From: Rhizobium sp. BT03
Lineage (GTDB): Bacteria; Pseudomonadota; Alphaproteobacteria; Rhizobiales; Rhizobiaceae
NCBI RefSeq assembly: GCF_030053155.1
Contig: NZ_CP125642.1
Coordinates: 434,001-498,000, forward strand
DNA: 64,000 nt
Direction of reading: 5' to 3'
This document shows, piece after piece, positions 35,324-45,927 of the stretch; position 1 is the stretch's first letter; each line of letters begins with the position of its first letter. The translations under genes and the position numbers were made by a program. The notes under the pieces were generated by a model. That model searched no databases and was not told the origin of the DNA. It saw only the letters and a program-made list of their open reading frames with translations.

Positions 35324-36868
35324 GTGAAAAGACTGAAACTTCTCAACGCCTTCTGTCTCGCCGGATCGGCGATGTTGCCGCTCGCGATAGTGACGGCAGC
35401 CGATGCCGCGCCCGCCGGTTACGACAAGATCGACAACATCGTCGTCATCTATGCCGAAAACCGCAGCTTCGATAATCTCTACGGCGGCTTTCCCGGCGCC
35501 AACGGCCTTTCCAATGTCAGCGCCGAGCAGGCGCGCCAGCTCGACCGAAACGGCCAGCCGCTCGCCGAGCTGCCGCCGGCCTGGGGCGGGCTGACCGCCA
35601 AGGGCGTCACGCCTGCCATCACCGAGGCGCAATCGGCTCATCTTGCCAATGCCAGCTTCGCGATCGACGATCCCAAGGGTTTTGCGCAGGCGCCGTCGGT
35701 GATCACCCGCGATCTCTGGCACCGTTTCTACCAGGAGCAGATGCAGATCGACGGCGGCAAGAACGACAAGTTCGTCGCCTGGGCCGATTCCGGCAGCCTG
35801 GTCATGGGCCATTATGACGGCTCGATCCTGCCGATGTGGCAGGTCGCGAAGAAATACGTCCTTGCCGACAACTTCTTCCAGGGCGCCTTCGGCGGTTCCT
35901 TCCTCAACCACTTCGCGCTGATCTGTGCCTGCGCGCCCTATTATCCGGATGCCGACAAGAGCCCGGCCAAGCCGGTGATCGCCAAGGTCGATGCCGACAG
36001 CACGTCGCTGGTTGTGGCCGACAACGCCCCGAAGTCGGCGCTGGACGGCGCCCCGAAATTCGTTTCCGACGGCACGCTGACGCCCGATTTCTATGCCGTC
36101 AACACCATGCAGCCGCCCTATCAGCCGAGCGCCAATCCGCCGGCCAAGGACGGCGATCCTGGTTTGGCGGACCCTGCCGCGGCGACAACGCTGCCGCCGC
36201 AGCATGCGGTGACCATCGGCGACCTGCTGTCGCAGAAGGGCATCAGCTGGGCCTGGTATAGCGGCGCCTGGCAGGCGGCGCTGGACGGCAAGAACGCCAC
36301 GCCGGTGCCGAACTTCCAGTTCCACCACCAGCCGTTCAACTATTTCGCCAATTTCGCGCCCGGCACGCCGGCGCGCGCCGAACATCTGAAGGATGGCGGC
36401 CTTGCCGGCGAGGCCTTCCTCAGGGATATCGACGCAGGTAAGCTGCCGGCCGTTTCCTTCTACAAACCGCAGGGCAACCTCAACGAACATGGCGGTTATG
36501 CCGATGTCTCGAGCGGCGACCAGCATCTTGCCGATATCGTCTCGCATCTCGAGAAGAGCCCGCAATGGGGCCATATGCTCGTCATCGTCACCTATGACGA
36601 GAATGGCGGCTTCTGGGATCACGTCGCGCCGCCGAAGGCCGATCGCTGGGGCCCGGGCAACCGCATTCCGGCCTTCATTATCTCGCCCTTCGCCAAGGGC
36701 GGCAGCGTCGACCACACCCAGTACGACACGACGTCGATCATCCGCCTGATCACCGCGCGCTACGATCTGCCGGTGCTGCCGGGCATCGTCGCCCGCGACA
36801 AGGCGCTTGCCGATAACGGCCGTCCGCCGATGGGTGACCTCACCGCCGCACTCGACTTGACGCATTGA
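35324..36868 (+). CDS. secreted phosphoesterase, acid phosphatase/phospholipase C family
   Basis: The 514-aa protein has a signal peptide (MKRLKLLNAFCLAGSAMLPL, cleavage after ADA). It carries the phosphoesterase-family metal motifs IYAENRSFDNLYGGFPG near the N-terminus and TYDENGGFWDHVAPP near residue 425. Relatives are AcpA-like acid phosphatases and bacterial phospholipases C, so phosphate release from organic esters outside the cytoplasm is likely; the exact substrate is not readable. It is monocistronic with a hairpin just after the stop. I looked for a Pho box in the upstream gap and did not find a convincing one. Confidence 0.88.
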   Translation: MKRLKLLNAFCLAGSAMLPLAIVTAADAAPAGYDKIDNIVVIYAENRSFDNLYGGFPGANGLSNVSAEQARQLDRNGQPLAELPPAWGGLTAKGVTPAITEAQSAHLANASFAIDDPKGFAQAPSVITRDLWHRFYQEQMQIDGGKNDKFVAWADSGSLVMGHYDGSILPMWQVAKKYVLADNFFQGAFGGSFLNHFALICACAPYYPDADKSPAKPVIAKVDADSTSLVVADNAPKSALDGAPKFVSDGTLTPDFYAVNTMQPPYQPSANPPAKDGDPGLADPAAATTLPPQHAVTIGDLLSQKGISWAWYSGAWQAALDGKNATPVPNFQFHHQPFNYFANFAPGTPARAEHLKDGGLAGEAFLRDIDAGKLPAVSFYKPQGNLNEHGGYADVSSGDQHLADIVSHLEKSPQWGHMLVIVTYDENGGFWDHVAPPKADRWGPGNRIPAFIISPFAKGGSVDHTQYDTTSIIRLITARYDLPVLPGIVARDKALADNGRPPMGDLTAALDLTH

Positions 36869-36877
36869 TGATAGAGA

Positions 36878-36903
36878 GCGGCCCCGGCGCTTATTGGGGC
36901 CGC
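36878..36903. terminator. hairpin between convergent phosphoesterase and pcaR genes
   Basis: GCGGCCCC and GGGGCCGC form a perfect 8-bp stem around a 10-base loop, 9 bp after the phosphoesterase stop. The following T run is short (CCCGTTT). It can serve both converging genes. Confidence 0.65.
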
Positions 36904-36922
36904 CCGTTTCCCGTGCTTGGCG

Positions 36923-37681
36923 TCATCGGCGCAAGAGCGGCCGCAATGCGGCCTGGGTTTCCTTCAGCAATGGCAGATAGCGCTCCTTCATCTCCGCGGC
37001 CGGGACAAGGGCGGCCGGCGCGCCGATATTGATCGCCGCGACCGTTTGGCCGCGATCGTTTTCGATGGGGACGGCAATCGAGCAGAGGCCGATCTCCAGC
37101 TCCTGATCGATGATGGCGTAGCCCTCGGCGCGCACGCGGCGGAACTCGGCGATGAGTTCCTCAGGGTCGGTCTTGGTATTCGGCGTGTTTTGCTTCAGCT
37201 CGCTGCGGCCAAGGATGGCGCGCGCCTCGTTTTCGGCCAAGGCCGAAAGCAGCACCCGGCCCATCGAGGCGCAATAGGCCGGCAGGCGGCTGCCGGGGGT
37301 GAGATTGATCGACATGACGCGACGCTGCGAGGCCCGCGCGATATAGACAATTTCGGCACCGTCGAGCACCGAGGCCGAGGCGCTCTGGCCGGCTTTTTCC
37401 GAGAGATGATCGAGATGCGGCTGCAACAGCGCCGGTAGCGGCGTCGCCGAGAGATAGGCATGGCCGAGCCGCAGGATCTTCGGCGTCAGCGTGAAGAACT
37501 TGCCGTCATAATCGGCATAGCCGAGTTCGGCGAGCGTCAGCAGCGAACGGCGCACGGTGGCCCGGTCGAGCTCGGTCAGCTTCGAGGCCTCGGCGATCGA
37601 CAGCCGCTGCCGCGTCTCGCCGAAGGCTTCGATGACTTTCAGGCCGCGGGCAAAGCCGCTGACGAAATCGGTTTCACGCAT
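36923..37681 (-). CDS. pcaR: IclR-family regulator of the beta-ketoadipate pathway
   Basis: The 252-aa protein has an N-terminal winged helix (LSIAEASKLTELDRATVRRSLLTL) and an IclR effector domain (RRVMSINLTPGSRLPAYCASMGRVLL). GLCSIAVPIEN is the usual late motif. It belongs to the PcaR/PcaU/PobR subgroup and is divergent from pcaI. The likely role is to activate pcaIJF in response to beta-ketoadipate. Start 37681 places the N-terminus at MRETDFVSGF, the family beginning; a longer frame to 37729 would cover the promoter. Confidence 0.9.
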   Translation of the reverse strand: MRETDFVSGFARGLKVIEAFGETRQRLSIAEASKLTELDRATVRRSLLTLAELGYADYDGKFFTLTPKILRLGHAYLSATPLPALLQPHLDHLSEKAGQSASASVLDGAEIVYIARASQRRVMSINLTPGSRLPAYCASMGRVLLSALAENEARAILGRSELKQNTPNTKTDPEELIAEFRRVRAEGYAIIDQELEIGLCSIAVPIENDRGQTVAAINIGAPAALVPAAEMKERYLPLLKETQAALRPLLRR

Positions 37682-37706
37682 GGGTTCCAATCTCCAATCG
37701 AGCCGA

Positions 37707-37750
37707 CATTGTGTGCGATATATGAACAAATGTCAAATAACGCACAAATG
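37707..37750. promoter_or_regulatory. candidate PcaR operator in the pcaR-pcaI gap
   Basis: Near-symmetric arms CATTGTGTGCGATAT (37707-37721) and ATAACGCACAAATG (37737-37750) face each other around a short AT-rich centre. They lie between the divergent regulator and pcaI, where IclR-type proteins bind. Confidence 0.5.
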
Positions 37751-37841
37751 ATCTTGCAGAACGCCCTTGCCACGCTTTATCTCTGAGCAAGAGGACGGGA
37801 CAGGCAGATGTCTGGCCGATCGAGCCAAGGAGATATCCGGC

Positions 37842-38549
37842 ATGGACAAGACAGTCGGGAGCACGGCAGAGGCCGTCTCCGAGATCGGCGACGGCGCGAC
37901 CGTGATGATCGGTGGTTTCGGCGGCTCCGGCGCGCCGATCGAGCTCATTCATGCCCTGATCGACAAGGGCAGCAAGAACCTCACCGTGATCAACAACAAT
38001 GCCGGCAACGGCCGCATCGGCATTGCCGCGATGATCGATGCCGGCATGGTCAGGAAGATGATCTGCTCGTTTCCGCGCTCGTCGGATCCGCGTGCTTTTA
38101 CGGACAAATACCTGGCCGGCGAAATCGAGCTCGAACTTGTGCCGCAGGGAACGCTGGCCGAGCGCATCCGCGCCGGCGGCGCCGGCATTCCGGCTTTCTA
38201 CACGCCGACAGGTTATGGCACGGAACTCGCTAACGGCAAGGTCATCGCCGAATTCGACGGCCGCCATTATGTGCAGGAACGCTGGCTGAAGGCCGATTTT
38301 GCGATCGTGAAGGCGGAGATCGGCGATAACCATGGCAACCTCACCTACAATAAGGCGGGCCGCAACTTCAATCCGCTGATGTGCATGGCGGCGGCGAAGA
38401 CCATCGTTCAGGTTTCATCCATCGTACCAGCCGGCGGCATCGATCCCGAGCATGTGGTGACCCCCGGCATTTTCGTCGATCGCGTCGTCGCCGTTGCCCA
38501 TCCGCAGCAGGAAGAAGAACTCATTCGAGCCGGAGTGGCCTACGTATGA
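37842..38549 (+). CDS. pcaI: 3-oxoadipate CoA-transferase subunit A
   Basis: With PcaJ this enzyme moves CoA from succinyl-CoA to 3-oxoadipate in aromatic degradation. The 235-aa product begins MDKTVGSTAEAVSEIGDGAT and has the glycine-rich GGFGGSGAPIELIHAL of subunit A. ATG 37842 has AAGGAGAT seven bases upstream, an excellent ribosome-binding site, so a longer upstream frame is rejected. The stop overlaps the pcaJ start (ATGA). It is the first gene of pcaIJF. Confidence 0.95.
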   Translation: MDKTVGSTAEAVSEIGDGATVMIGGFGGSGAPIELIHALIDKGSKNLTVINNNAGNGRIGIAAMIDAGMVRKMICSFPRSSDPRAFTDKYLAGEIELELVPQGTLAERIRAGGAGIPAFYTPTGYGTELANGKVIAEFDGRHYVQERWLKADFAIVKAEIGDNHGNLTYNKAGRNFNPLMCMAAAKTIVQVSSIVPAGGIDPEHVVTPGIFVDRVVAVAHPQQEEELIRAGVAYV

Positions 38550-39250
38550 CCGTCAACACCCATCCCATCAATACAAGGGAAGACATCAAGCTTTCCAATG
38601 CGCAGATCGCCTGGCGCGCCGCGCAGGATATCGCCGACGGCGCCTATGTGAACCTCGGCATCGGTTTTCCCGAAATGGTCGCCCGCTATCAGCCGCCCGG
38701 CCGTGAAGCGATCTTCCACACCGAAAACGGCATCCTGAATTTCGGCGAGCCGCCCGCGGAAGGCGAGGAGGACTGGGATCTGATCAATGCCGGCAAGAAG
38801 GCGGTGACGCTGAAGCCGGGGGCGGCCTTCTTCCATCACGCCGACAGCTTCGCCATGGTGCGCGGCGGCCATCTCGACGTCGCGATCCTCGGCGCTTACC
38901 AGGTCGCCCAAAGCGGCGATCTCGCCAACTGGCGGGTCGGCAGCAAAGGCGTGCCGGCCGTCGGCGGCGCCATGGACCTCGTGCACGGCGCCAAGCAGGT
39001 CTGCGTCATCACCGAGCATGTCACCAAGACGGGCGAGCCGAAGCTGGTGGAGAAATGCACCTTCCCGCTGACCGGTGTCGCCTGCATTACCCGCGTCTAT
39101 ACCAGCCATGCCGTCATCGACATCGTCGACGGCCGCTTCGTCCTGCGGGAAAAGCTGGCCGCCATGTCGCTTGAGGAACTGCAGGCGATGACAGGCGCGC
39201 CGCTACACCTCGACGGGCCGGTCGCCGATCTCGTCGTCCCAAAGCTCTGA
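38546..39250 (+). CDS. pcaJ: 3-oxoadipate CoA-transferase subunit B
   Basis: The 234-aa catalytic subunit has its active-site Glu in FHTENGILNFG (E60), the position that forms the CoA thioester in family I CoA-transferases. GGHLDVAILGAYQV is a further subunit B signature. The start overlaps the pcaI stop by 4 bp and pcaF follows after 9 bp. It completes 3-oxoadipate activation to 3-oxoadipyl-CoA. Confidence 0.95.
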   Translation: MTVNTHPINTREDIKLSNAQIAWRAAQDIADGAYVNLGIGFPEMVARYQPPGREAIFHTENGILNFGEPPAEGEEDWDLINAGKKAVTLKPGAAFFHHADSFAMVRGGHLDVAILGAYQVAQSGDLANWRVGSKGVPAVGGAMDLVHGAKQVCVITEHVTKTGEPKLVEKCTFPLTGVACITRVYTSHAVIDIVDGRFVLREKLAAMSLEELQAMTGAPLHLDGPVADLVVPKL

Positions 39251-39259
39251 GGAAAAGCC

Positions 39260-40465
<1,206 letters not shown>

Positions 40466-40505
40466 GAGCGTTGCGCCCGCTGCCCGGCTTCTGTAGAAAC
40501 CGGGC

Positions 40506-40988
40506 ATGCTGATCCGACCCGCAGAAAACGACGATCGAGATGCCATCTGGAGGATCATCGGCCCGACGATCCGCGCCGGTGAGACCTATGCGCTCGACCG
40601 CGATCTCTCGCAAGCCGATGCGCTCGCCTATTGGATGGGGCCGGACCGCGAGACCTTCGTCGCCGAAGAGGATGGCGTCATCCTCGGCACCTATTACATC
40701 AAGGCCAATCAGGCGGGCGGCGGCCGCCATGTCTGCAATTGCGGCTACATGACCGATCCTGCCGCGGCCGGCCGCGGCGTCGCCCGCCGGATGCACGAGC
40801 ATTCCCTGCAGCACGCCCGTGAAAACGGCTTTCGCGCCATGCAGTTCAATTTCGTCGTCAGCAGCAACCGCCGCGCCGTTGAGCTATGGCAATCCCTCGG
40901 CTTCGACATCGTCGGCCGCCTTCCCGGCGTCTTCCTTCATCCCACTGAGGGTTATGTCGACGCATTGGTGATGTTTCGGACTCTGTAG
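40506..40988 (+). CDS. GNAT-family N-acetyltransferase
   Basis: The 160-aa GNAT protein starts MLIRPAENDDRDAIWRII. It has the acetyl-CoA-binding core CNCGYMTDPAAAGRGVARRMHEHSL, in which AAGRGVA is the pyrophosphate loop, and a late VELWQSLGFDIVGRLPG. The acceptor is not predictable. It follows pcaF by 40 bp, close enough for read-through, but no link to aromatic catabolism is evident. Confidence 0.9.
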   Translation: MLIRPAENDDRDAIWRIIGPTIRAGETYALDRDLSQADALAYWMGPDRETFVAEEDGVILGTYYIKANQAGGGRHVCNCGYMTDPAAAGRGVARRMHEHSLQHARENGFRAMQFNFVVSSNRRAVELWQSLGFDIVGRLPGVFLHPTEGYVDALVMFRTL

Positions 40989-41125
40989 GACTGCCCGGCG
41001 AAAAAAGATGGAAGGGCGCTGTCGAAATCGCAGCGGTTCGAACGTCTTATGATCGCGAGGCGCGGATTGCGGCAGAGGAGCCGCAGGCGTCGCGATCATT
41101 CTGTCGGCGGGGAGGTTATCAAGCC

Positions 41126-42343
41126 ATGGGTGTTTCCTATCGTTGGGTCATTGTCGCTTTGGGCGCATTGATGTCGTGCGTGGCGATCGGCACGATGTTC
41201 TCGCTGGCGATTTTTCAGGAGCCGATCGCCACCGCCACCGGCTGGTCGCATGTCGGCATTGCCAGCGCGATGACGCTGAATTTTATCGTCATGGGCTTCG
41301 GCGGTTTCCTCTGGGGGGCGGCCAGCGACCGTTTTGGCCCACGCGTCGTCGTGCTCATCGGCTCCGTGCTGCTCGGCTTGGCGCTGGTTCTGGCGAGCCG
41401 GGCCGAAACGCTGTTACAGTTCCAGCTGACCTATGGCATCCTCGTCGGGCTCGCCGCCAGCACCTTCTTTGCGCCGATGATCGCGGCGACGACCGCCTGG
41501 TTCGACGAAAACCGCGGGCTTGCCGTGTCGCTCGTCTCTGCCGGCATGGGCGTCGCGCCGATGACGATCTCGCCTTTCGCGCGCTGGCTGATCTCGGCCT
41601 ATGAGTGGCGGCCGGCGATGCTGATGATCGGTGTTGCCGCCTGGGTGCTGCTGGTGCCGGCCGCCCTCTTGGTCAGGCAGCGCGCGTCTGCCGAGACCGC
41701 CGATGCCGGCACCGAGTTTGCCGCGGAGGGCGCCCGGCCACAGCTGTCGAAAGTCTTCCGCTCGCCGCAATTCATCGTGCTCGGCCTGACCTTCTTTGCC
41801 TGCTGCGCCGCCCATTCCGGGCCGATCTTCCACATGGTGAACTATGCGACGATCTGCGGCGTCGCGCCGATGGCCGCCGTCAGCATCTACAGCGTCGAGG
41901 GTCTGGCGGGCCTCGGCGGCCGGCTGCTCTATGGCAGCCTCGCCGACCGGATCGGCGTGAAACCGGTGCTGGTCGCCGGCCTGCTGGTGCAGGCAGGCGC
42001 GCTTGCGACCTATCTCCTCGTCAGCGAGTTGACCGAATTCTATGCGCTCGCCATCGTCTTCGGCAGCGCCTATGGCGGCGTGATGCCGCTTTATGCGGTG
42101 CTGGCGCGAGAATATTTCGGCCAGCGCATCATCGGCACGGTGCTGGGCGCAGCGACGATGCTCTCCAGCCTCGGCATGGCCTTCGGCCCGCTTATCGGCG
42201 GCTGGATCTTCGACACCTTCGCCAATTATTCCTGGCTGTTCATCGGCTCGGCGATGGTCGGTCTGGGTGCGGCGGCGATCGCGCTGGCATTTCCGCCGCT
42301 CGCGCGCCAGAAGCCACAGCCGGTCTTCGGCGTGTCTTCGTGA
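41126..42343 (+). CDS. MFS transporter
   Basis: The 405-aa permease has about twelve membrane helices and the MFS loop motif GAASDRFGPRVVV between helices 2 and 3, with a half-repeat GSLADRIGVKPVL between helices 8 and 9. It resembles the oxalate/formate or monocarboxylate-type MFS group. The substrate cannot be read from sequence. It is probably transcribed alone, with gaps of about 110-140 bp either side and no linked regulator. Confidence 0.9.
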   Translation: MGVSYRWVIVALGALMSCVAIGTMFSLAIFQEPIATATGWSHVGIASAMTLNFIVMGFGGFLWGAASDRFGPRVVVLIGSVLLGLALVLASRAETLLQFQLTYGILVGLAASTFFAPMIAATTAWFDENRGLAVSLVSAGMGVAPMTISPFARWLISAYEWRPAMLMIGVAAWVLLVPAALLVRQRASAETADAGTEFAAEGARPQLSKVFRSPQFIVLGLTFFACCAAHSGPIFHMVNYATICGVAPMAAVSIYSVEGLAGLGGRLLYGSLADRIGVKPVLVAGLLVQAGALATYLLVSELTEFYALAIVFGSAYGGVMPLYAVLAREYFGQRIIGTVLGAATMLSSLGMAFGPLIGGWIFDTFANYSWLFIGSAMVGLGAAAIALAFPPLARQKPQPVFGVSS

Positions 42344-42457
42344 TGAGGTCGCATTCAGGGAACTTATCCGCCGAAAGAAACACATCGTAGGGTTGTTACT
42401 TGCATAAATGTGTTTCAGAGTAGTCATGATCGCCATATCAGTTTGGTGGAGAATTTT

Positions 42458-43234
42458 TTGAGGCGCGCGCCCCGGACGCTCTTGTCCGCAGTTTCCTTTG
42501 TTCTTTTGGCGTCGTTCGGCGCGGCTGGCGCCCCGCCTTTAAACCAGAGTGAAGCGGCAACAGCGTTTCAAGCGGTGGATGGCCTGGCGCGTCAGACCCG
42601 TGCGCACGGGGATTTGCCGCGTTGGTCGAATCCCGATCACGCCAAAGTTCTCGCACGGTTTTGGGACGTAGAGGCGACGCTGGGCACGCCACCCTATATC
42701 TCGGCCGACCTGCCGGCACTTCTTGCTGCCGCCGATCGGGCAGGCGCCCTTTACAAGACCTATGTCCTGTTCACGCCGCAATCCGGAGCGGTGCCTGATA
42801 CGGCCGCCAATACCTCCAAATATCAGGATGAAATCGCGCGAGCTGCCGCCTATCTGCTGCGCGTGCAGGCGGCCGAACTCGAGGCCATCGCAGATTTCGT
42901 CAAAACGCTTCCGGCCGCCGAAATGACCGAGCCACGCCGGGCTGGACTGCGGCAGATGCACCTTGGCATCAATGAGATGGTCACCGGTGCCGTCCTGATG
43001 TTGCGTTCGCCGGACCTGCACACGGCTAACCGCGATATTCTGTTGAACACCCTTGCTGACATCGCCGTAACCATGTCGGCGTCGACGCCGCCGGCAGACA
43101 GGGCAGTTATGATCGCTCAAATCGAGGCGATCCTGCCTGTTCTGGCGGGACCAGCACAGGAGAATGCGCTTGCGTTCAAATCGGCGTTCGAGCGCAAAGA
43201 ATGTACGGGGCTGTGCGCTGTGGAAGGGCAATAG
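42458..43234 (+). CDS. hypothetical exported protein, 258 aa
   Basis: TTG 42458 is favoured. GGAG lies six bases before it and it gives a compact signal peptide (RRAPRTLLSAVSFVLLASFG, cleavage after GAAGA). A GTG at 42410 would add 16 residues before the signal. The mature chain is helical. It has FWDVEATLGTPPYISADLPA early and two Cys near the end (KECTGLCAVEG). No family is recognised. It is the first of three same-strand exported proteins (42.4-44.8 kb). Confidence 0.7.
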   Translation: MRRAPRTLLSAVSFVLLASFGAAGAPPLNQSEAATAFQAVDGLARQTRAHGDLPRWSNPDHAKVLARFWDVEATLGTPPYISADLPALLAAADRAGALYKTYVLFTPQSGAVPDTAANTSKYQDEIARAAAYLLRVQAAELEAIADFVKTLPAAEMTEPRRAGLRQMHLGINEMVTGAVLMLRSPDLHTANRDILLNTLADIAVTMSASTPPADRAVMIAQIEAILPVLAGPAQENALAFKSAFERKECTGLCAVEGQ

Positions 43235-43341
43235 CGATCAAGCGATGCAGCAGCTTTGGGCTGTCCCTTGCATGTCGGCAAAACCTGTTGGGTGATGCGG
43301 ATGCCGTGTCAAAACTGAATGGAGAGCAGAGGATAAATACC

Positions 43342-44415
43342 ATGTCGCGTCCGTCGTTTGCCGGTGTCGCAGCGCTAGCGCTTGTGATGGCTGCCTCGTT
43401 GCCCTCTTTGATCTGGGCACAATCTCAATCCACCCCGGCAGGCATCGAACAGCCGTCGCCGACATCGCCGCCGAAGATCGCCGTGAACCGTGGCGGTTTT
43501 GACGTGAAGATGCTCGAACCCGTCCAAGGCATCGATTACCGGACATACGGCCACATCACCTACGCGATGTTCCTCGATCCGGAGGGCGATCACGAGGCGA
43601 TCTTCAAGAAATTCGGGACGGACAAGGCTGGCTATGAGGCGGCAGGCGCCGCCTTTACCGAGCGGATGAAACAGGATGAGACCTTTGCGATGATCGAGAT
43701 GTTCGGCGCCTATTTTGCCGAGGACGCGCAGGGCACCTATGCGGCGCTCGGGCGCGATGTTGCCCAGTCTGTGCTGAACCAGGCGCCGCTTCGGGAGACC
43801 GAGCCGATGCCTGAGGAAAAATTCCGGGAGATACAGGTCTATTACGGCCGTAAGGTTTCGGTGGCCGGCACGGCGCTCGCGCAGCAGGATGAGATCCTCA
43901 AACCCTATCACATCACCTTCAACGACTTTAACATCATCGGCGCCTGGTTCTCGCGCCGGCTGGCATTGCAGACGGCCGATCTCTCGACACCCCGGGAGAG
44001 CCCGCCGGCGAGCACCGACGGCACGCCGGCGGAGCGACCGGAATGGGGAGGTCTCTGGCGCTTCAGCTGGAAGACGCTTCAGCGTACCGATACGGAAATG
44101 AAGGTGGTGGACGCCAGCCGCGACATCTGCGTCAAGAGCGACATGACCGCGGACACTCTGCCGCTGATGCCCAAACCCTCGGGCGTTAAATGCGTGCTGA
44201 TCGACAAGGTCCACTTCTACGACAGCGGTGTTCAGATGAGCGCGCAATGCGACCACGGCGGCATCGGGACGTCATGGGGCCTCTATCTGCAACCGGAGAA
44301 CGGCGGTGAAAGCTTCACCGGCCAGATCTCCTATAGCGAGGTCTACGAAGGCGACGACGACATGCCGCAGCCGACAACCGACGTTCAAGTCAAGCGGATT
44401 GGCGAGTGCCAGTGA
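43342..44415 (+). CDS. hypothetical exported protein, DUF3617-like C-terminus
   Basis: ATG 43342 (MSRPSFAGVAALALVMAASL) gives a signal peptide ending WAQS; the frame extends 47 codons upstream into the previous gene without a better start. The 357-aa protein has a helical middle (GHITYAMFLDPEGDHEAIFK). Its C-terminal region, with GLWRFSWKTLQ, DICVKSD, GVKCVLIDKV and SAQCDHGG, resembles the Cys-paired DUF3617 fold of the next gene. The function is unknown; the pair may have arisen by duplication of that domain. Confidence 0.7.
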   Translation: MSRPSFAGVAALALVMAASLPSLIWAQSQSTPAGIEQPSPTSPPKIAVNRGGFDVKMLEPVQGIDYRTYGHITYAMFLDPEGDHEAIFKKFGTDKAGYEAAGAAFTERMKQDETFAMIEMFGAYFAEDAQGTYAALGRDVAQSVLNQAPLRETEPMPEEKFREIQVYYGRKVSVAGTALAQQDEILKPYHITFNDFNIIGAWFSRRLALQTADLSTPRESPPASTDGTPAERPEWGGLWRFSWKTLQRTDTEMKVVDASRDICVKSDMTADTLPLMPKPSGVKCVLIDKVHFYDSGVQMSAQCDHGGIGTSWGLYLQPENGGESFTGQISYSEVYEGDDDMPQPTTDVQVKRIGECQ

Positions 44416-44429
44416 GGAGAGCGAAAACC

Positions 44430-44840
44430 ATGATACGCCGTGTTCTTGCCGCCGCATTCGTCCTGACCCCGGCCGCCGTTTTCGCGGAGGAGGCCGGCCT
44501 GCCCCCCGGACTTTGGCAGGTAAGGATCTTCACGCCGGTTCCCACGCCCGAACTGAAGAACGATGAGCAGGTCTTCCAGATCTGCTACGACAGGACGGCC
44601 ATGAAGAGCCACATGAACCCGGTGCTACCCAAAGCGCAGGCCGCCAAATGCAAACTGGATTTCACCGACATGGGTGACTTGGCCTATGACGCGAGCTGCA
44701 AGGACGGCGATCATCGGCTGCGCATTTCGGAAGCGGCGGACGGCTTGTGGCGCGGGACCTACCGTTTCGTCGGAAAGAAGGACGACGTCACTCTGGAAAC
44801 CGCCGTCGAACTGAAGAAGATCGCAGAAAGCTGCGACTAG
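44430..44840 (+). CDS. DUF3617-family exported protein
   Basis: The 136-aa protein begins MIRRVLAAAFVLTPAAVFAE, a clear signal peptide. The mature part shows PPGLWQVRIF, QICYDRTAM, AAKCKLDFTDMG, DASCKDGDHR, and a final ESCD. The spaced Cys are expected to form disulfides in the periplasm. DUF3617 has no assigned biochemical role. The start lies 14 bp after the preceding gene, so co-expression is likely. Confidence 0.8.
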   Translation: MIRRVLAAAFVLTPAAVFAEEAGLPPGLWQVRIFTPVPTPELKNDEQVFQICYDRTAMKSHMNPVLPKAQAAKCKLDFTDMGDLAYDASCKDGDHRLRISEAADGLWRGTYRFVGKKDDVTLETAVELKKIAESCD

Positions 44841-45030
44841 AATTTTTTTGACCGCCGGCATGCATATAGGATGAGAGAGGCCGGCCTCGGCCCGAACAGG
44901 CCAGCCATTGCATTCCCCGGCGATGCAGATCTCCCGCTTTCGTGCATTGCCCTTCGCCGATTTCGGCTGATAGACTTCCCCTGTCTGTTTCATCACCTAT
45001 GTCCTTGTTTTTCGGGAGGCTGTCTTAGCC

Positions 45031-45825
45031 ATGGCGGAACTTGCTCAATTGCTCGCATCGATCAAACTGCCGGATCTCGCCGGCAAGGCCGTGCTGATCA
45101 CCGGCGCCTCGACCGGGATCGGGGCGGCACTTGCGCGTGCCTTTGCGGCGCAGGGGGCAAAGGTCGGCGTGCATTACAATGCCAGCCGCGAGGCGGCGGA
45201 GGCGCTCGCCGAGGAGATCAGGGCGGCCGGCGGTACAGTGCATCTGATCCAGGGCGACGTGTCGCGGGAAGGCGAGACCGAGCGTGTCGTCGAGGAGACG
45301 GCAAAAACCTTCCGCCATCTCGACGGGCTCATCAACAATGCCGGCGGCATGCTGGGGCGCAAACCGACCTCGGACTATACCGACGCGCATTATGCCGCGG
45401 TCATGGATCTCAATGCCCGCTCGGTGCTGGCGGCAACGCGGGCGGCCTATCCCTGGCTGAAGAAGCAGGGCGGCTTCATCATCAACACCACTTCGATTGC
45501 CGCCCGCAACGGCGGCGGCAACGGGGCGATCCTCTATGCGGCATCGAAGGGTTTCGTCTCGACGATCACCCGCGGTCACGCCAAGGAATTCGTCGCCGAC
45601 AGGATCCGCGTCAACGCGGTGGCGCCAGGCGTCATCGCCACGCCCTTTCACGAGCGTTATACCAATGACGAGCAGATGGAGCTGCAGCGCAAGTCGATCC
45701 CGATGGGTTTCGTCGGCACATCGGAGGATTGCGTCGGCGCCTATCTCTTCCTCGCCTCACCGACACTGTCCGGCTACATCACCGGCCAGATCATCGAGGT
45801 CAATGGCGGCCAGCTGATGCCGTAG
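45031..45825 (+). CDS. short-chain dehydrogenase/reductase (SDR)
   Basis: The 264-aa classical SDR has the nucleotide-binding TGASTGIG at 24-31, LINNAGG, and the catalytic Ser-Tyr-Lys with Y169 and K173 in YAASK. The C-terminus (GYITGQIIEVNGGQLMP) is standard. It oxidises or reduces an alcohol/carbonyl with NAD(P); the substrate is not readable. It is preceded by a 190-bp gap and followed by glgX after about 100 bp. Confidence 0.92.
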   Translation: MAELAQLLASIKLPDLAGKAVLITGASTGIGAALARAFAAQGAKVGVHYNASREAAEALAEEIRAAGGTVHLIQGDVSREGETERVVEETAKTFRHLDGLINNAGGMLGRKPTSDYTDAHYAAVMDLNARSVLAATRAAYPWLKKQGGFIINTTSIAARNGGGNGAILYAASKGFVSTITRGHAKEFVADRIRVNAVAPGVIATPFHERYTNDEQMELQRKSIPMGFVGTSEDCVGAYLFLASPTLSGYITGQIIEVNGGQLMP

Positions 45826-45927
45826 GACCTTCCTCCGGCGCACAGCATCTGCCCTTTTCCCTCGCATGAGGGAACTTTCGAACCACCGTGACGTTTCCCG
45901 CTTGGTCTTTTCATTGAGCGGGGCATC

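Noticed and set aside
35261..36865. A 534-codon minus-strand frame
   Set aside because: Shadow of the secreted phosphoesterase gene; no recognisable domain.
37682..37729. 16-residue N-terminal extension of PcaR
   Set aside because: It would read through the candidate operator and promoter, and the family begins at MRETDF.
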